Counted from the stretch's first letter, positions 9,110 to 18,346 are shown. The stretch is 40,249 nucleotides of DNA from Natronomonas aquatica (GCF_024449025.1 NZ_JAHLKM010000019.1:1-40249); one strand, 5' to 3'. The notes: a model not told the origin generated them from the sequence alone. Program-made: numbers and translations.

Positions 9110-9526
9110 TCAGTCGTCGGCTGGTGCCGTTCCGGTTGGGCCGCTCTGGGTGGTAGTTTCTTGAGATAGTGTTGCATACAACATGATCAGCATCGAGATG
9201 ATAAGGGCACCACCCCAGAGGAAGCCAGTTGGCATGAGGAACAGAAGGCCGAAGCCTTCGCCAAGCCAAACGATACCGGGGATTCCCCACTGACCCGCGA
9301 TAAATAGAATAGTGACTACGGTTCGAAGGGTACCAGTGACTTCGAGAGCGGGTACGGCGAATCCCATAACGATAGCGAGGATGGAGAGGACACCGAGGTG
9401 TGCATGTCCACCAATCATCCACGGTGGGACGGCGTTTCCGCCAGATAGCATCACAAATTGATGAAGTCCAACGGCCATCATCACAGCGAGTCCGAGAAAG
9501 CCTGAAGCTTTGAGTGCCTTCGTCAT
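9110..9526 (-). CDS. Four-helix membrane protein, unknown function
   Basis: 138 residues with four hydrophobic segments (FLGLAVMMAVGLHQFVML; GVLSILAIVMGFAVPAL; TVVTILFIAGQWGIPGIVWL; FLWGGALIISMLIMLYATL) and a polar C-terminal tail. Conserved-looking His residues occur in helix 1 (GLHQFVM) and before helix 2 (GGHAHLG). A TATA-like TTTTAAGG about 30 bp upstream on the minus strand suggests a leaderless transcript. The family is not recognised. It is convergent with copB, with 234 bp between them. Confidence 0.65.
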   Translation of the reverse strand: MTKALKASGFLGLAVMMAVGLHQFVMLSGGNAVPPWMIGGHAHLGVLSILAIVMGFAVPALEVTGTLRTVVTILFIAGQWGIPGIVWLGEGFGLLFLMPTGFLWGGALIISMLIMLYATLSQETTTQSGPTGTAPADD

Positions 9527-10086
9527 ATATCACGGAGTAACATATTCATCTTCCTTAAAATCTAGTGGCTTATTTGCGATCTCTAACAGATATGATTAAA
9601 TACATTTTGAGCAGTATTTACGCGAGATAAATTAAGACGGATGAGCATGACATTCTGATAGTAATCATTTCAATGGCCGATTGAGTATCTCCCTAACTCT
9701 GTAAGTTGCATCTACGAATCATAAGCCAGCGAGTCCCTCAACATGAATTATCGTGAAATGATGCTAAGTTGGTCATACTTCAGCGTCAATTCCGTTGTGA
9801 GAATGTGTACATATTTTTGGAACACTAACACGCGACAGAAGTACGCCCCACCCGGCAGTCGTCATTCAGGCTCGTTATCAGTAACAATTTCCCGAAAAAA
9901 CGACGATAGACGGCTCAATGCGTGATTATCTGACTCAGTCGTGGCTTGGACTTGATGTTATCTATATTATTTATATATAATGCACAAAATGTATGTCCGG
10001 AACATTACCGATTTTCTACTAGTAGTCTCGGTGAAAGTATATCAACCGAGATAAGGTTCTTAAACACGTAAAATCAACGTATCTGT
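9527..10086. other. A/T-rich intergenic region, no gene seen
   Basis: 560 bases. A 60-codon frame at 9743-9925 has no recognisable character. A/T-rich tracts occur at 9957-9985. A hairpin at 10026-10051 (arms tctcggt and accgaga, 12-nt loop) lies just past the stop of the broken toxin gene on the minus strand and could end that transcript. Confidence 0.4.
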
Positions 10087-10431
10087 TCAAATCCATGGAT
10101 CGAGTTCCTCACGTCCACCGAACGAATCTCGATCCTCGTACGCGTCGGTCATTGTAATGAGGCCAGCCGCAACCTGATACGCCGGCATCGTATCGTCGAA
10201 GAGGAGAACGACACCAGCGTGAGCCTCTGGTGGTAATCTACCGAAATCTTTCACATCGTTCGTTACGACGATCAGTTCGTGTTCTAGAGCGTACGGTAGG
10301 ACATCTGCTTCATCATCGGCTCCCTACCAGAGCGCATCACGGACGTGCTCGGCGTAGATTCCTTCCTTCTCCAAATACGTCGCCGTTTTCGGGTCGATGT
10401 TCTCGTCAAGCAGAAAACGACACTCGCTCAT
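10087..10431 (-). pseudogene. DUF5615 PIN-like toxin gene with in-frame stop
   Basis: Read on the minus strand from ATG 10431 it encodes MSECRFLLDENIDPKTATYL..., then codon 36 is TAG (10324-10326), then the same frame continues for 78 codons (GADDEADVLPYALEHELIVV, TNDVKDFGRL, ending DPWI) to TGA at 10087. The LLDENI start and TNDVKDF motif are typical of DUF5615 PIN-like nuclease toxins, with Asp residues for metal binding. One base change (for example GAG to TAG) explains the break. It starts 1 nt after the stop of the DUF433 gene, the standard order for this toxin-antitoxin pair. The product would be truncated to 35 residues. Confidence 0.8.
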
Positions 10432-10432
10432 C

Positions 10433-10726
10433 TCAGGCGGCATCGGGATCGACGCCTTCGGGACGATCGATCGACTTGCAGAAGTCGTCTATGGCATCCT
10501 CACGTTCCCGTTCGACCTCACGTATCTTCCGTGGGTGGTCGTGATAGTACGCCAGCGCGTGATACACGTCAGCTACGTCGAGATCGTACCGATCAGCAAC
10601 GGCCTCAGGATTCTCACCGCGTTCTTCGACGAGGGCGTACACCTGACGGACGCTGATTCGGCGGCCACGCACGTGTGGTTCGCTCATGAGATCACGTGCG
10701 ATCCGCCGGGAGTCTCCCTCAGACAT
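10433..10726 (-). CDS. DUF433 antitoxin
   Basis: 97 residues. It has the DUF433 helix-turn-helix arrangement: HVRGRRISVRQVYALVEERG, then PEAVADRYDLDVADVYHALAYYHDHP, then a charged helix. DUF433 proteins are antitoxins for DUF5615 PIN-like toxins; they bind DNA through the HTH and neutralise the toxin. The gene is intact while its toxin partner immediately downstream carries a nonsense codon, so this is an orphan antitoxin unless read-through occurs. It could still repress its own promoter or protect against related toxins. Confidence 0.8.
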   Translation of the reverse strand: MSEGDSRRIARDLMSEPHVRGRRISVRQVYALVEERGENPEAVADRYDLDVADVYHALAYYHDHPRKIREVEREREDAIDDFCKSIDRPEGVDPDAA

Positions 10727-10780
10727 ACCTACATATTGGTGCTACTCCCGCAAAAGCATACTGCTGATACGAATATCGGC

Positions 10781-11803
10781 TCAATTTCTGTTAAACAGTA
10801 CTGTTGTGTCGAACGGCCACCAGTTTCGGTCTCTAATTACAATATGAACCTGCGCGATTATACCGAGAAGCGGGAGTTCCAACAATGGCCCGATGACCAG
10901 CGCTAGAGGGATGAGCGGCTCGTTCGGGAACGCGACAACTGCAATTGCGAGGGCTGTCGGAGAGTTCCGTGAGAGGATCGTGTTGTTGAAACAGACCATC
11001 TCCTTGTACGAGAATGAGAACACTCGTCCGACCCCGAATCCGATTCCGAGATTGATCGCGTAGAAGACGACCACAGGGACCGCGATGAGTGCGAGCAGTC
11101 CAGGATTATTGAGTATCACCTTTCCCTGTGAGGCGAACATCGCACCGATAGCGAGGCTCAAAAAGACGATTTGAAGCGGGCTCAACTTCGGAAGGAACCG
11201 TCGATTAAACCACTGTTGACCCATCTGGCGAGACAATCCCACTCGGGTGATCCCGCCGAAAACGAGCGGAACGATGAGGACGAGAACGACGCTTTGGACT
11301 AACAGATTCACCGGTAATGCAACCAGTTGACCCGCGAAAACGTACAGATAGAGCGGAAGGAGTATTAATTGGAGAACGAGGTTGTATGGAAGAATCGAGG
11401 TCGCCAGTGGTACGTCTCCGTCCGCAATATCGGTGAAGATAAGATACCAATCGGTACACGGTGTCACCATTAACATGATAAGTCCCACCCACAGGGCAGG
11501 GTGGTTTCGAAGGAAGACCGCGCCGAGCGCCACCGCCAACAGAGGACTCCAGATGAAATTGATCAGGAGACTTGACCCGATCACCCGACGGTTCCCGAAT
11601 GCTGAACGGAGTCGGGAGAGTGGAATGCCGGTGAACGCGGCAAACAGCATTACCATTAGAAACGGGAGAATGAGTTGATCTGCAAGAGGGGCGACGCCAG
11701 ACACCTGCCCGAGTGCAAGGCCGCCAAGAATGGCGACAAGAACGAAGACAGATTGGTACTTCTCCACAAAATCCATCTTTGTCCCCCAATAGCTACCCGT
11801 CAT
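10781..11803 (-). CDS. Arsenic resistance protein, ACR3/SBF-type arsenite permease
   Basis: 340 residues with about ten hydrophobic segments of the SBF (bile acid:Na+ symporter) fold. The motif MLMVTPCTDWYLIFTDIA (about residues 118-135) carries the Pro-Cys-Thr signature of ACR3-like transporters, with the essential Cys in a membrane segment; a later CFNNTILSRNSPTALAIA resembles the second conserved stretch. These permeases export arsenite (and antimonite) driven by the membrane potential. A TATA-like ATTATCTAA about 29 bp upstream supports ATG 11803 and a leaderless mRNA. No arsR, arsC or arsA is in the window, so it may act alone within the metal island. Confidence 0.8.
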   Translation of the reverse strand: MTGSYWGTKMDFVEKYQSVFVLVAILGGLALGQVSGVAPLADQLILPFLMVMLFAAFTGIPLSRLRSAFGNRRVIGSSLLINFIWSPLLAVALGAVFLRNHPALWVGLIMLMVTPCTDWYLIFTDIADGDVPLATSILPYNLVLQLILLPLYLYVFAGQLVALPVNLLVQSVVLVLIVPLVFGGITRVGLSRQMGQQWFNRRFLPKLSPLQIVFLSLAIGAMFASQGKVILNNPGLLALIAVPVVVFYAINLGIGFGVGRVFSFSYKEMVCFNNTILSRNSPTALAIAVVAFPNEPLIPLALVIGPLLELPLLGIIAQVHIVIRDRNWWPFDTTVLFNRN

Positions 11804-12172
11804 CTAAACCGATGGTGATCCTGATTAGATAATTGGCCGCGATCCCTCACAGCGTCTGCTTCGGTCGTGCTGTGTATTCAGCAAGGCTATCAGAACCTTC
11901 TCTTGAATTGATAGAGATCTCGGCGAAAAGACGCACCATCTAGCCACATAGAGATTATGTGCTGCGAATACCATCGACCGACACGAGATTCACCGTAATG
12001 AGTGACTCGATTCGAGAGAACAACAACGACATAAACGCGACCCGCATACCGAGCCATAAGTGATTGACACTCTACCACCAGAGGCCTTTGGAAAATAAAT
12101 TGAACATGTACGACAGTCTCTATTCAGGTCTGTTTCATCTCCGACAGAGAGAACGGCTCGCCGCTATGGATT
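11804..12172. other. Divergent promoter region between arsenite permease and SPW ATPase
   Basis: 369 bases. The minus strand carries the TATA-like box of the permease near 11832. The plus strand has an A/T stretch aaaataaatt near 12091-12100, implying a ~50-nt leader for the ATPase. A frame at 11890-12078 on the minus strand has no recognisable character. Confidence 0.4.
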
Positions 12173-14674
12173 ATGACTACTAATTGTCACCTATGTGGTC
12201 GAGAGGTACGGTCTTCTACATCTGAAACTGTTGGTGAACGTTCGTTCTGTTCGAGTGGTTGCCACGATGTGTATACGACGCTTGGAGATTCCGGTTCCCC
12301 CGGTGCTGCTCCTACATCAACCGATAACGGGATCAACCAGAGAGACGATGCGGTTTTCCCCGATCAGAATAGTTCTCGGACGTTTTTCCGGATCGACGGG
12401 ATGTACTCTGCGACGTGTGAGGCGTACCTTGAATCTCTCGCCGAGCAACAAGAGGGGGTGAGCAGTGCGGAAGCAAGTTACGTCACGGAGACGATCCGTG
12501 TGGAACACGATCCTGGCGATATTTCGAAGGAGTCGCTGCGTGACACGTTGAGCACGCTCGGATATACGGCATACCTTCGTGAAGATGCCTCATCAGACGT
12601 GGGGGAGACAGGTGGGACGACGCGCCGAGCGCGCGAGATGGGGGGCATTCGAAAACGCCGAGACGACCAGCTCTTGGGAATGCGGTACTCCGTCGGGTTC
12701 CTCTTCGGTGCGTTTCTGCTCGTCCCGTATGTCGCAATCCTCTATCCCGCTCACCTCGCGTCGATATTTGACTGGCAAGCACTCGAAATATTCGAAGACG
12801 CGTTCCGGCTAGACAGCCAGGGAGCGTTCGTGTTTCTCCGATTGTACTTCGTGATGACCGGAATCATTCTCGTCTTCACCGGTCTCCCGGTGTTGCGCGG
12901 CGCGTATCTCAGCCTCAAAATGCGACGCCCGAACACCGATCTGTTGGTCGCTATCACCGCGATCAGCGCGTACGCGTACAGTACAGCCGCCGTCGTCCTC
13001 GGCCGGAACGATATTTTCTTCGACCTCGCAATCGTCGTCACAGCTGCAGTCACCGCGATGGTGTTCTACGAGTCGTCGATCAAACAGCGTGCCCTTGATC
13101 GACTCACCGAACTCACAATTTCTCAGGTTGAACGCACACGAACGTACGATTCGGACGGGGGGACTCAGGAAGTTCGAGTTGAAGCCCTCAATTCAGGTGA
13201 TGTCGTACTCGTTCGACAGGGTGAACGAGTGCCAGTAGACGGAGAACTGATCGAAGACAGCTGTACCGTCGACGAAGCGATCGTGACTGGCGAATCGCTT
13301 CCAGTGATGAAACGCGCTGGAGACGAGGTCATCGGGGGATCGATCGTCACGGATGGCGCGGCCTTGGTTCGTGTCGGTCCGGACGTGACGAGCAGTATCG
13401 ATCGGATAACGACTGCCGTCTGGGATCTTCAGAGCGCGACTCACGGTGTCCAGCGCCACGCCGACCAATTAGCATCGTACGCAGTGTTCGTCGTCGTCGG
13501 AGCTGCTCTTGCGATCGGTGGTACTGGCGCGATAGCGTTCGGTATGGGCGTACCAGACGCCGTTCTCTTGGCTCTCTTAGTTCTCCTCACCGGATCACCG
13601 TGGGCCCTCGGACTTGCGACACCGCTCTCGGTTGCCAAGTGTCTCGAAAGTGCGCTCCGTCGAGGGATCATTATCTTCGACGAGACGGTCTTCGAACGGC
13701 TCCGGAATGTGGACATCGTCGTGTTCGACAAGACGGGGACTCTCACGACCGGGGAGATGAACGTGATTGAAGCGGATGCCCCTACGGAACTACTTGACGC
13801 CGTCGCAGCGCTCGAACAACGAGCCTCACACCCCGCTGCAAACGCCATCACAACGGCTTTCGCTGACGGGAATACAGCCAATCAAGACCTCGATGAGCCG
13901 GCCTCAGCGAGTAATACCAACGACACAGATCATACCGGTAAGATAAGCGAGTTCACGAATCACCGATCCGGTATCGAAGGAGTGATCGATGGAACCTCGT
14001 ATCTTGTCGGAAACCTCGATCTCTTCGCAGAGCATGGATGGACCGTAGACGACGACATTCGGTCTCGTGTCGCCGATGCTCGGGGATTCGGTCAGCTTCC
14101 GGTCGTCATCGGTCGTGACGGCACAGCAGAGGGATTGATAATCGTGGGTGATGAGCCACGGGACGGCTGGGACGAGACGATCTCTCGTCTCGGAGCGCGA
14201 GACACGGATATTGTTGTCCTGACCGGCGATGACGAGGAAGCGACGGACTTTTTCAAGCAGCATAAGGACGTGACGCATGTCTTTGCGACGGTCCCACCGG
14301 AAGGAAAGACGGCGACGATCCACCGGCTCAAATCAGACGGCCAGGTCGCAATGGTTGGGGACGGTACCAACGACGCTCCGGCTCTCGCCGCCGCAGATCT
14401 CGGCATTTCGTTGGGTAGTGGCACGGCGTTAGCCGCCGACGCCGCTGATATTGCTATCGTTGACAACGACATCCGTTCCGTCGAAACTGCCTTTGACCTC
14501 GCAGGTGCAGCACGTCGCCGTGTGAAACAGAACAACATCCTCGCGTTTTCCTACAACGGAATTGCACTCTTCGTGTTAGCCGTCGGATTTTTCAATCCGC
14601 TCTCGGCCGTGTTTGCAGTCATTGTTGGTGGTGGTCTAGTAGCCGTGAACACTCAGCGAAAGTTGCTTGGGTAG
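12173..14674 (+). CDS. P1B-type ATPase with TRASH-like N-terminus and SPW ion-site motif
   Basis: 833 residues. Residues 5-30 form a TRASH/YHS-like Cys module (CHLCGREV ... SFCSSGC). Residues ~70-136 look like an HMA domain, but the metal loop is GMYSATC, with Ser 79 replacing the first Cys. Core ATPase signatures are intact: TGESLPV, DKTGTL (phosphorylated Asp 519), SHPAANAI and GDGTNDAPAL. The transmembrane motif normally CPC reads TGSPWALGLATP (Ser 475, Pro 476, Trp 477), so two classical metal sites are altered. Either this is a distinct haloarchaeal P1B subgroup with another specificity or electron/metal role, or a diverged copy. Its place beside metal genes supports soft-metal transport; the ion is unknown. 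Confidence 0.88.
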   Translation: MTTNCHLCGREVRSSTSETVGERSFCSSGCHDVYTTLGDSGSPGAAPTSTDNGINQRDDAVFPDQNSSRTFFRIDGMYSATCEAYLESLAEQQEGVSSAEASYVTETIRVEHDPGDISKESLRDTLSTLGYTAYLREDASSDVGETGGTTRRAREMGGIRKRRDDQLLGMRYSVGFLFGAFLLVPYVAILYPAHLASIFDWQALEIFEDAFRLDSQGAFVFLRLYFVMTGIILVFTGLPVLRGAYLSLKMRRPNTDLLVAITAISAYAYSTAAVVLGRNDIFFDLAIVVTAAVTAMVFYESSIKQRALDRLTELTISQVERTRTYDSDGGTQEVRVEALNSGDVVLVRQGERVPVDGELIEDSCTVDEAIVTGESLPVMKRAGDEVIGGSIVTDGAALVRVGPDVTSSIDRITTAVWDLQSATHGVQRHADQLASYAVFVVVGAALAIGGTGAIAFGMGVPDAVLLALLVLLTGSPWALGLATPLSVAKCLESALRRGIIIFDETVFERLRNVDIVVFDKTGTLTTGEMNVIEADAPTELLDAVAALEQRASHPAANAITTAFADGNTANQDLDEPASASNTNDTDHTGKISEFTNHRSGIEGVIDGTSYLVGNLDLFAEHGWTVDDDIRSRVADARGFGQLPVVIGRDGTAEGLIIVGDEPRDGWDETISRLGARDTDIVVLTGDDEEATDFFKQHKDVTHVFATVPPEGKTATIHRLKSDGQVAMVGDGTNDAPALAAADLGISLGSGTALAADAADIAIVDNDIRSVETAFDLAGAARRRVKQNNILAFSYNGIALFVLAVGFFNPLSAVFAVIVGGGLVAVNTQRKLLG

Positions 14675-14719
14675 CAAGCCACAAGCGCGGACCAGACGAA
14701 AACAGCCGGTATTGACCGA

Positions 14720-15916
14720 TTAATCTGCGCTGATGTTAGGTGTGGCTTCTTGGGAAAAGATTGACTTATCGATCGAATAGATGAGTGTCCCGGTGAACAG
14801 CGCGACACTGCCCAAGAGGAATATCGAGTTGAGCGGTGAGGCTGAATCGACGAATATCCAGTAAATTGGTGCCGCAATCGCCGGACCTGCTGCCACGACC
14901 GCGACTTGTGATACGAGGGGTCCACAGCATCCACACGTGCACGCGCCGACGACGGTCGCCGTCCCGGCGGTACTCTGCGCTGTACCTGCCTGCAATTCAG
15001 CACGCCAAGAATGAGCAATGACTGCAGCGTTCAAACCAACAAGGGTGCTGAGTAACCCGATTACGATGATCACGCCCGGTGAAATAGCGATGAAAAACGG
15101 TATCTCCGGAAGAACGACCTCAAGCGTCGGCCATCGCACGAGTTGGTAGAGGACGGACATGACGACGATAGTCGTTTCTTGAGGTGTCCCCTCTTCGCTA
15201 AAGAACGAGAGATAGCCCGTCGTCGACATGAAAAAGAGACCGATCATGGCTCCGATACTGAATCCGAACCGACGTGCTACCGGGTCTTTGAGGATCACGG
15301 ACAGCACCGAAGCCGCATCTTTCCAGAGGATGTATCCGACGAGGACTGGTGTTCCGAGGACGATCCCGTAGCCTATCGGATTCGTGTAACCGACTGTCCC
15401 CGGGAGTAGATATGGATACAGTATCCATCCACCCATTAGCATTCCGAGAAACATGTACCTGGGACGTGTCGTCCACCGAATGACACCAGTAATGAAACTC
15501 GCCACTACGACAGAGAGCCCTGTCAAGATAGCGAGAGGCTGATACCATGACCGCGAAAACGGCATCGAATCAGCCTGATACGTTGGATCTGGTGCCAGTC
15601 CTTCGAACAGGATCGCTCCGGCAACAGTGATTCCAATACCGATTGCAATTCCGTAAAGAGCGGTGGTTGGAGAAATACGTCCTGTTCGCTTGAGCAGTAC
15701 GAGAGCGGTTACTGATAGGACGCCGAGAAGAACGATTGCCAGTCCGTGCGATTGTGAGAGGCCCGACGCTTCGGAGCCACCGTGGGCGGAAACGGTTGGA
15801 ATCAGGGCTAAGACAATAAGCCCGAATGAAACCAACGTAAATAGGGATATAGGGCTACGACGAGACATGTTCCCACTCCCGTTTGCGTCCGGCTGTTTGC
15901 GTCCTCTCGGTTGCAT
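14720..15916 (-). CDS. Polytopic membrane protein with CxCxC motif, unknown function
   Basis: 398 residues. A signal-peptide-like start is followed by VSAHGGSEA, an Ala-His-Gly junction seen in periplasmic copper proteins such as CopC. About nine further membrane segments follow. Near residue 335 is VVGACTCGCCGPLVSQ, a cluster of four Cys and a Pro within or beside a membrane helix, which could bind metal or be redox active. A TATA-like CAAATAATTG lies about 29 bp upstream of ATG 15916, supporting that start; ATG 15868 is an alternative. The gene is convergent with the SPW ATPase (45 bp between ends). The family is not recognised; a role in metal handling is inferred from motif and context only. 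Confidence 0.75.
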   Translation of the reverse strand: MQPRGRKQPDANGSGNMSRRSPISLFTLVSFGLIVLALIPTVSAHGGSEASGLSQSHGLAIVLLGVLSVTALVLLKRTGRISPTTALYGIAIGIGITVAGAILFEGLAPDPTYQADSMPFSRSWYQPLAILTGLSVVVASFITGVIRWTTRPRYMFLGMLMGGWILYPYLLPGTVGYTNPIGYGIVLGTPVLVGYILWKDAASVLSVILKDPVARRFGFSIGAMIGLFFMSTTGYLSFFSEEGTPQETTIVVMSVLYQLVRWPTLEVVLPEIPFFIAISPGVIIVIGLLSTLVGLNAAVIAHSWRAELQAGTAQSTAGTATVVGACTCGCCGPLVSQVAVVAAGPAIAAPIYWIFVDSASPLNSIFLLGSVALFTGTLIYSIDKSIFSQEATPNISAD

Positions 15917-16051
15917 TATCGCTGCTTAGTAGTCTATCTACAATTATTTGTCTTCTCTGATCCGGCACTGTTCGAATTCGTATTGAACGGTAATGTCGGA
16001 CGAGTGTTCGCTGTTCATGGCAGTCCCCGTTCGCCTCAACGAAGCTGACAG

Positions 16052-16780
16052 TTACATCCCACCCGTCGCTGTCAGATATGCGCTCGTAAACTGTACCGCA
16101 TTGTACGCACCGTGAATCACGGCCGGAACAGCGAGGTTGTCGGTGTACTCGTAGGTTGCGCCCAGTACTAAGGCTAGTACGAATGCGATACCGATATACA
16201 CAAGTTTCCCTTCCCCAGTCAACGAGAAGAGATGGATCGACGCGAAGAGAACACTCGCAAGAACGATTGCACGGGTCGGATGCAGCGTTTCACGGAGCGT
16301 ACCCTGGATTATCCCCCGATACAACAGTTCTTCGAACGGACCGACTACCAGAAACGATAGGGGAATGAGAAGTAGAAACGCCGCTGGATTCTGCTGAGCG
16401 ATCGTCACTATCTGATTTTGCGCGGATTCGAGTCCGAGCGAGGAGATGATCATTGATGCAACAACGAGTAGACCGAGGAGCGCAACTATCCCCCCGATGG
16501 TCACTACAACATCGCGTTTATCCGGAATCGATAACGGGACGAATTCGACATCAAGATCGCGGAATCTGAGGTAGAGAACGGAAAGTCCCCCAAACGTCAC
16601 CCCTTGTAACAGAACTGTGCTCATCACGAGACGCAACGAAGGACGCGTGGTGATATTGATTCCAACGACGGTCAGCAGCATGGCAGCGACGGCGACGACA
16701 ATCGACCCAAGAATTGTGGAGCCGTACGTGAGTCCAATCGCAGTCACAACAGACCGGATGCGGGAAGTTGGTTCTATCAT
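16052..16780 (-). CDS. CPBP-family intramembrane metalloprotease
   Basis: 242 residues with six to eight hydrophobic segments. The three CPBP/Abi motifs are present: GPFEELLYRGIIQ (paired Glu and Arg, about residues 147-159), SVLFASIHLF (His near 178), and AVIHGAYNAVQF (His and Asn near 220). In the CAAX-protease family these residues form the metal-dependent active site in the membrane, and homologues process prenylated proteins or act as bacteriocin immunity proteins. A TATA-like CATATAGAT about 29 bp upstream suggests a leaderless mRNA. It is probably a single-gene unit; the target is unknown. Confidence 0.85.
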   Translation of the reverse strand: MIEPTSRIRSVVTAIGLTYGSTILGSIVVAVAAMLLTVVGINITTRPSLRLVMSTVLLQGVTFGGLSVLYLRFRDLDVEFVPLSIPDKRDVVVTIGGIVALLGLLVVASMIISSLGLESAQNQIVTIAQQNPAAFLLLIPLSFLVVGPFEELLYRGIIQGTLRETLHPTRAIVLASVLFASIHLFSLTGEGKLVYIGIAFVLALVLGATYEYTDNLAVPAVIHGAYNAVQFTSAYLTATGGM

Positions 16781-16962
16781 TTGAATGAATTGATAACGGG
16801 GTGATCTATATGAGCTATGCGCGGAACTTCGATACTCCGTCGTGTTAATACGTTGTTATTGGATGTAGTCATGGTTTGTGTGTTATCGGTTCCCACGTAA
16901 TCCCAGTAGAGTGGCAACTTCCACCTTCAGCTCCAGCTGCCAGTTCGAAGATACCGCGGGAA

Positions 16963-17376
16963 TCACGACTCATCACCGGCGTTGATCCACTGGAGTGCCG
17001 CGTCACGATTGTCGATTTCGAAGTACCGCATTTCTCCGGGTGCGGCCGGCCAGACAGGACGAATCATATTCCACCAGTCAAAGAGCAGTTTTGCCCAGAT
17101 CGAATCACCGACTGCGACGTAACGGCTGATAGTGAACTGCGATCCGAAGCGTAGGTCGGGGATGATGCCGTACACGTGGGATAAAAACGTCGAAAGCGTC
17201 CAGTCCGGGACTACTTCCAGAACACGGACAGCGCCATATTTGTCAGTCTTCTCGGCGAGCAATGAGTACAGTTCGTCGTAGCCCTGGCGGGTCCCCCGGC
17301 CGACTCGGATTGCGACGAGGTCTCCCTCAGTTTCATCGAGAACATCGAACATCTGCGTGCTTGTATTAGGTGTCAT
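16963..17376 (-). CDS. SpoIIAA/STAS-like (DUF3478) protein
   Basis: 137 residues from ATG 17376, chosen because the CDF stop codon ends at 17378, one base before it; the longer frame upstream overlaps the CDF coding region. The pattern matches STAS/SEC14-type SpoIIAA-like proteins: an N-terminal strand (DLVAIRVGRGTRQGYDELY), a central strand-helix (AVRVLEVVP), ISRYVAVGDSIWAKLLFDWW, and the terminal EMRYFEIDNRDAALQWI. These small soluble proteins bind lipids or act as protein-interaction modules. It is the last gene of the zntA, CDF, STAS operon. A role in regulating or stabilising the CDF transporter is inference. Confidence 0.75.
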   Translation of the reverse strand: MTPNTSTQMFDVLDETEGDLVAIRVGRGTRQGYDELYSLLAEKTDKYGAVRVLEVVPDWTLSTFLSHVYGIIPDLRFGSQFTISRYVAVGDSIWAKLLFDWWNMIRPVWPAAPGEMRYFEIDNRDAALQWINAGDES

Positions 17377-17377
17377 G

Positions 17378-18313
17378 TTAGTGGTCGTGACTTGTGCGGT
17401 CGACGATTCGCGTATCAATTTCCATCTCACCTTCAAGCTCGACGGTCGCGTGATCGATCCCACGGTTCGAAAGAAGCTGATGGACTTGAGAGCGAATCGC
17501 CTGTTGTTGGTCTAATGATGGTGGTTCATATTGAAGTCGCACCGTCGCTACCGTCAGCTGACTACAAACTTGCCAGACGTGCAGGTCATCAACGTCCACG
17601 ACGCCGTCGATAGTCGTCAGTTCGTCCCGAAGTCCATCCGGTGAAATCGGACTTCGCTCTAGGAGAATCGATGTGCTTCCGCGGAGCACTTTCCCTGCCG
17701 AAACCAGTATTAAGACGCCGATGAGGACGGCAGCGACCGGATCAGCGATGGGTAAATCGAAGATAACGACGGCTAATGTCGAGATGATCACCGCGACTGA
17801 GCCACCGGCATCGCCGAGGAGATGGTAGAATGCCCCGCGCTCGTTGAGGCTCATTTCCCCACCCTGAACGATATAGACCGACCCCAAATTGACAAGCAAG
17901 CCGCCGACGGCGATGATCAACGTCATCGTGGGATCGATCGAGACCGGATTCAAGAATCGATGATAGGATTCCCACAGAATATATCCGACCATCGGAACGA
18001 GCAGTATCCCGTTAAGAAACGCAGCGACTGGCTCCAATCGATGGAGACCGTACGACCACTCATCCCCGCCTTCGAACCGTTCTGCAGTGTAGCTAGCCCC
18101 GAATGCCATCGCGTATGCGAGCATATCGAACAGCATGTGAAGCGCATCACTGATGAGGGCGACCGAACCGAAGAGGAGCCCACCAGCCAGTTCAACCAAG
18201 AATCCAAGGAAATTGACGACCGCTACGAGCGCAAGCCGACGCGTACTACCACCTGTTTCAGATTCTGCTACGTGTTCTGCTGTCTGCTCCTGGATATGCT
18301 CGTGACGCCTCAT
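17378..18313 (-). CDS. CDF (cation diffusion facilitator) Zn/Cd efflux protein
   Basis: 311 residues from ATG 18313 (a TTG at 18322 is in frame). Six membrane segments carry the CDF metal site: DALHMLFD in TM2 (HxxxD) and HLLGDAGGS in TM5 (HxxxD), the Zn/Cd-type tetrad. A cytoplasmic C-terminal domain (about 215-311) follows, with DVDDLHVWQV. The termini are His-containing (MRRHEH; SHDH). CDF proteins export Zn2+, Cd2+ or similar ions by H+ antiport. The gene starts 33 bp after the CPC ATPase on the same strand and is followed after one base by the STAS-like gene, so the three form one operon. Confidence 0.9.
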   Translation of the reverse strand: MRRHEHIQEQTAEHVAESETGGSTRRLALVAVVNFLGFLVELAGGLLFGSVALISDALHMLFDMLAYAMAFGASYTAERFEGGDEWSYGLHRLEPVAAFLNGILLVPMVGYILWESYHRFLNPVSIDPTMTLIIAVGGLLVNLGSVYIVQGGEMSLNERGAFYHLLGDAGGSVAVIISTLAVVIFDLPIADPVAAVLIGVLILVSAGKVLRGSTSILLERSPISPDGLRDELTTIDGVVDVDDLHVWQVCSQLTVATVRLQYEPPSLDQQQAIRSQVHQLLSNRGIDHATVELEGEMEIDTRIVDRTSHDH

Positions 18314-18346
18314 ACGTTCCAATTGGATATGCTCGTGATTTCCGTA

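Noticed and set aside
9743-9925. 60-codon plus-strand frame in the intergenic region
   Set aside because: No recognisable motif, no start context and no neighbour relation.
16876-17154. Plus-strand frame (92 codons) over the STAS-like gene
   Set aside because: Lies on the opposite strand of a recognised gene and shows no family pattern.
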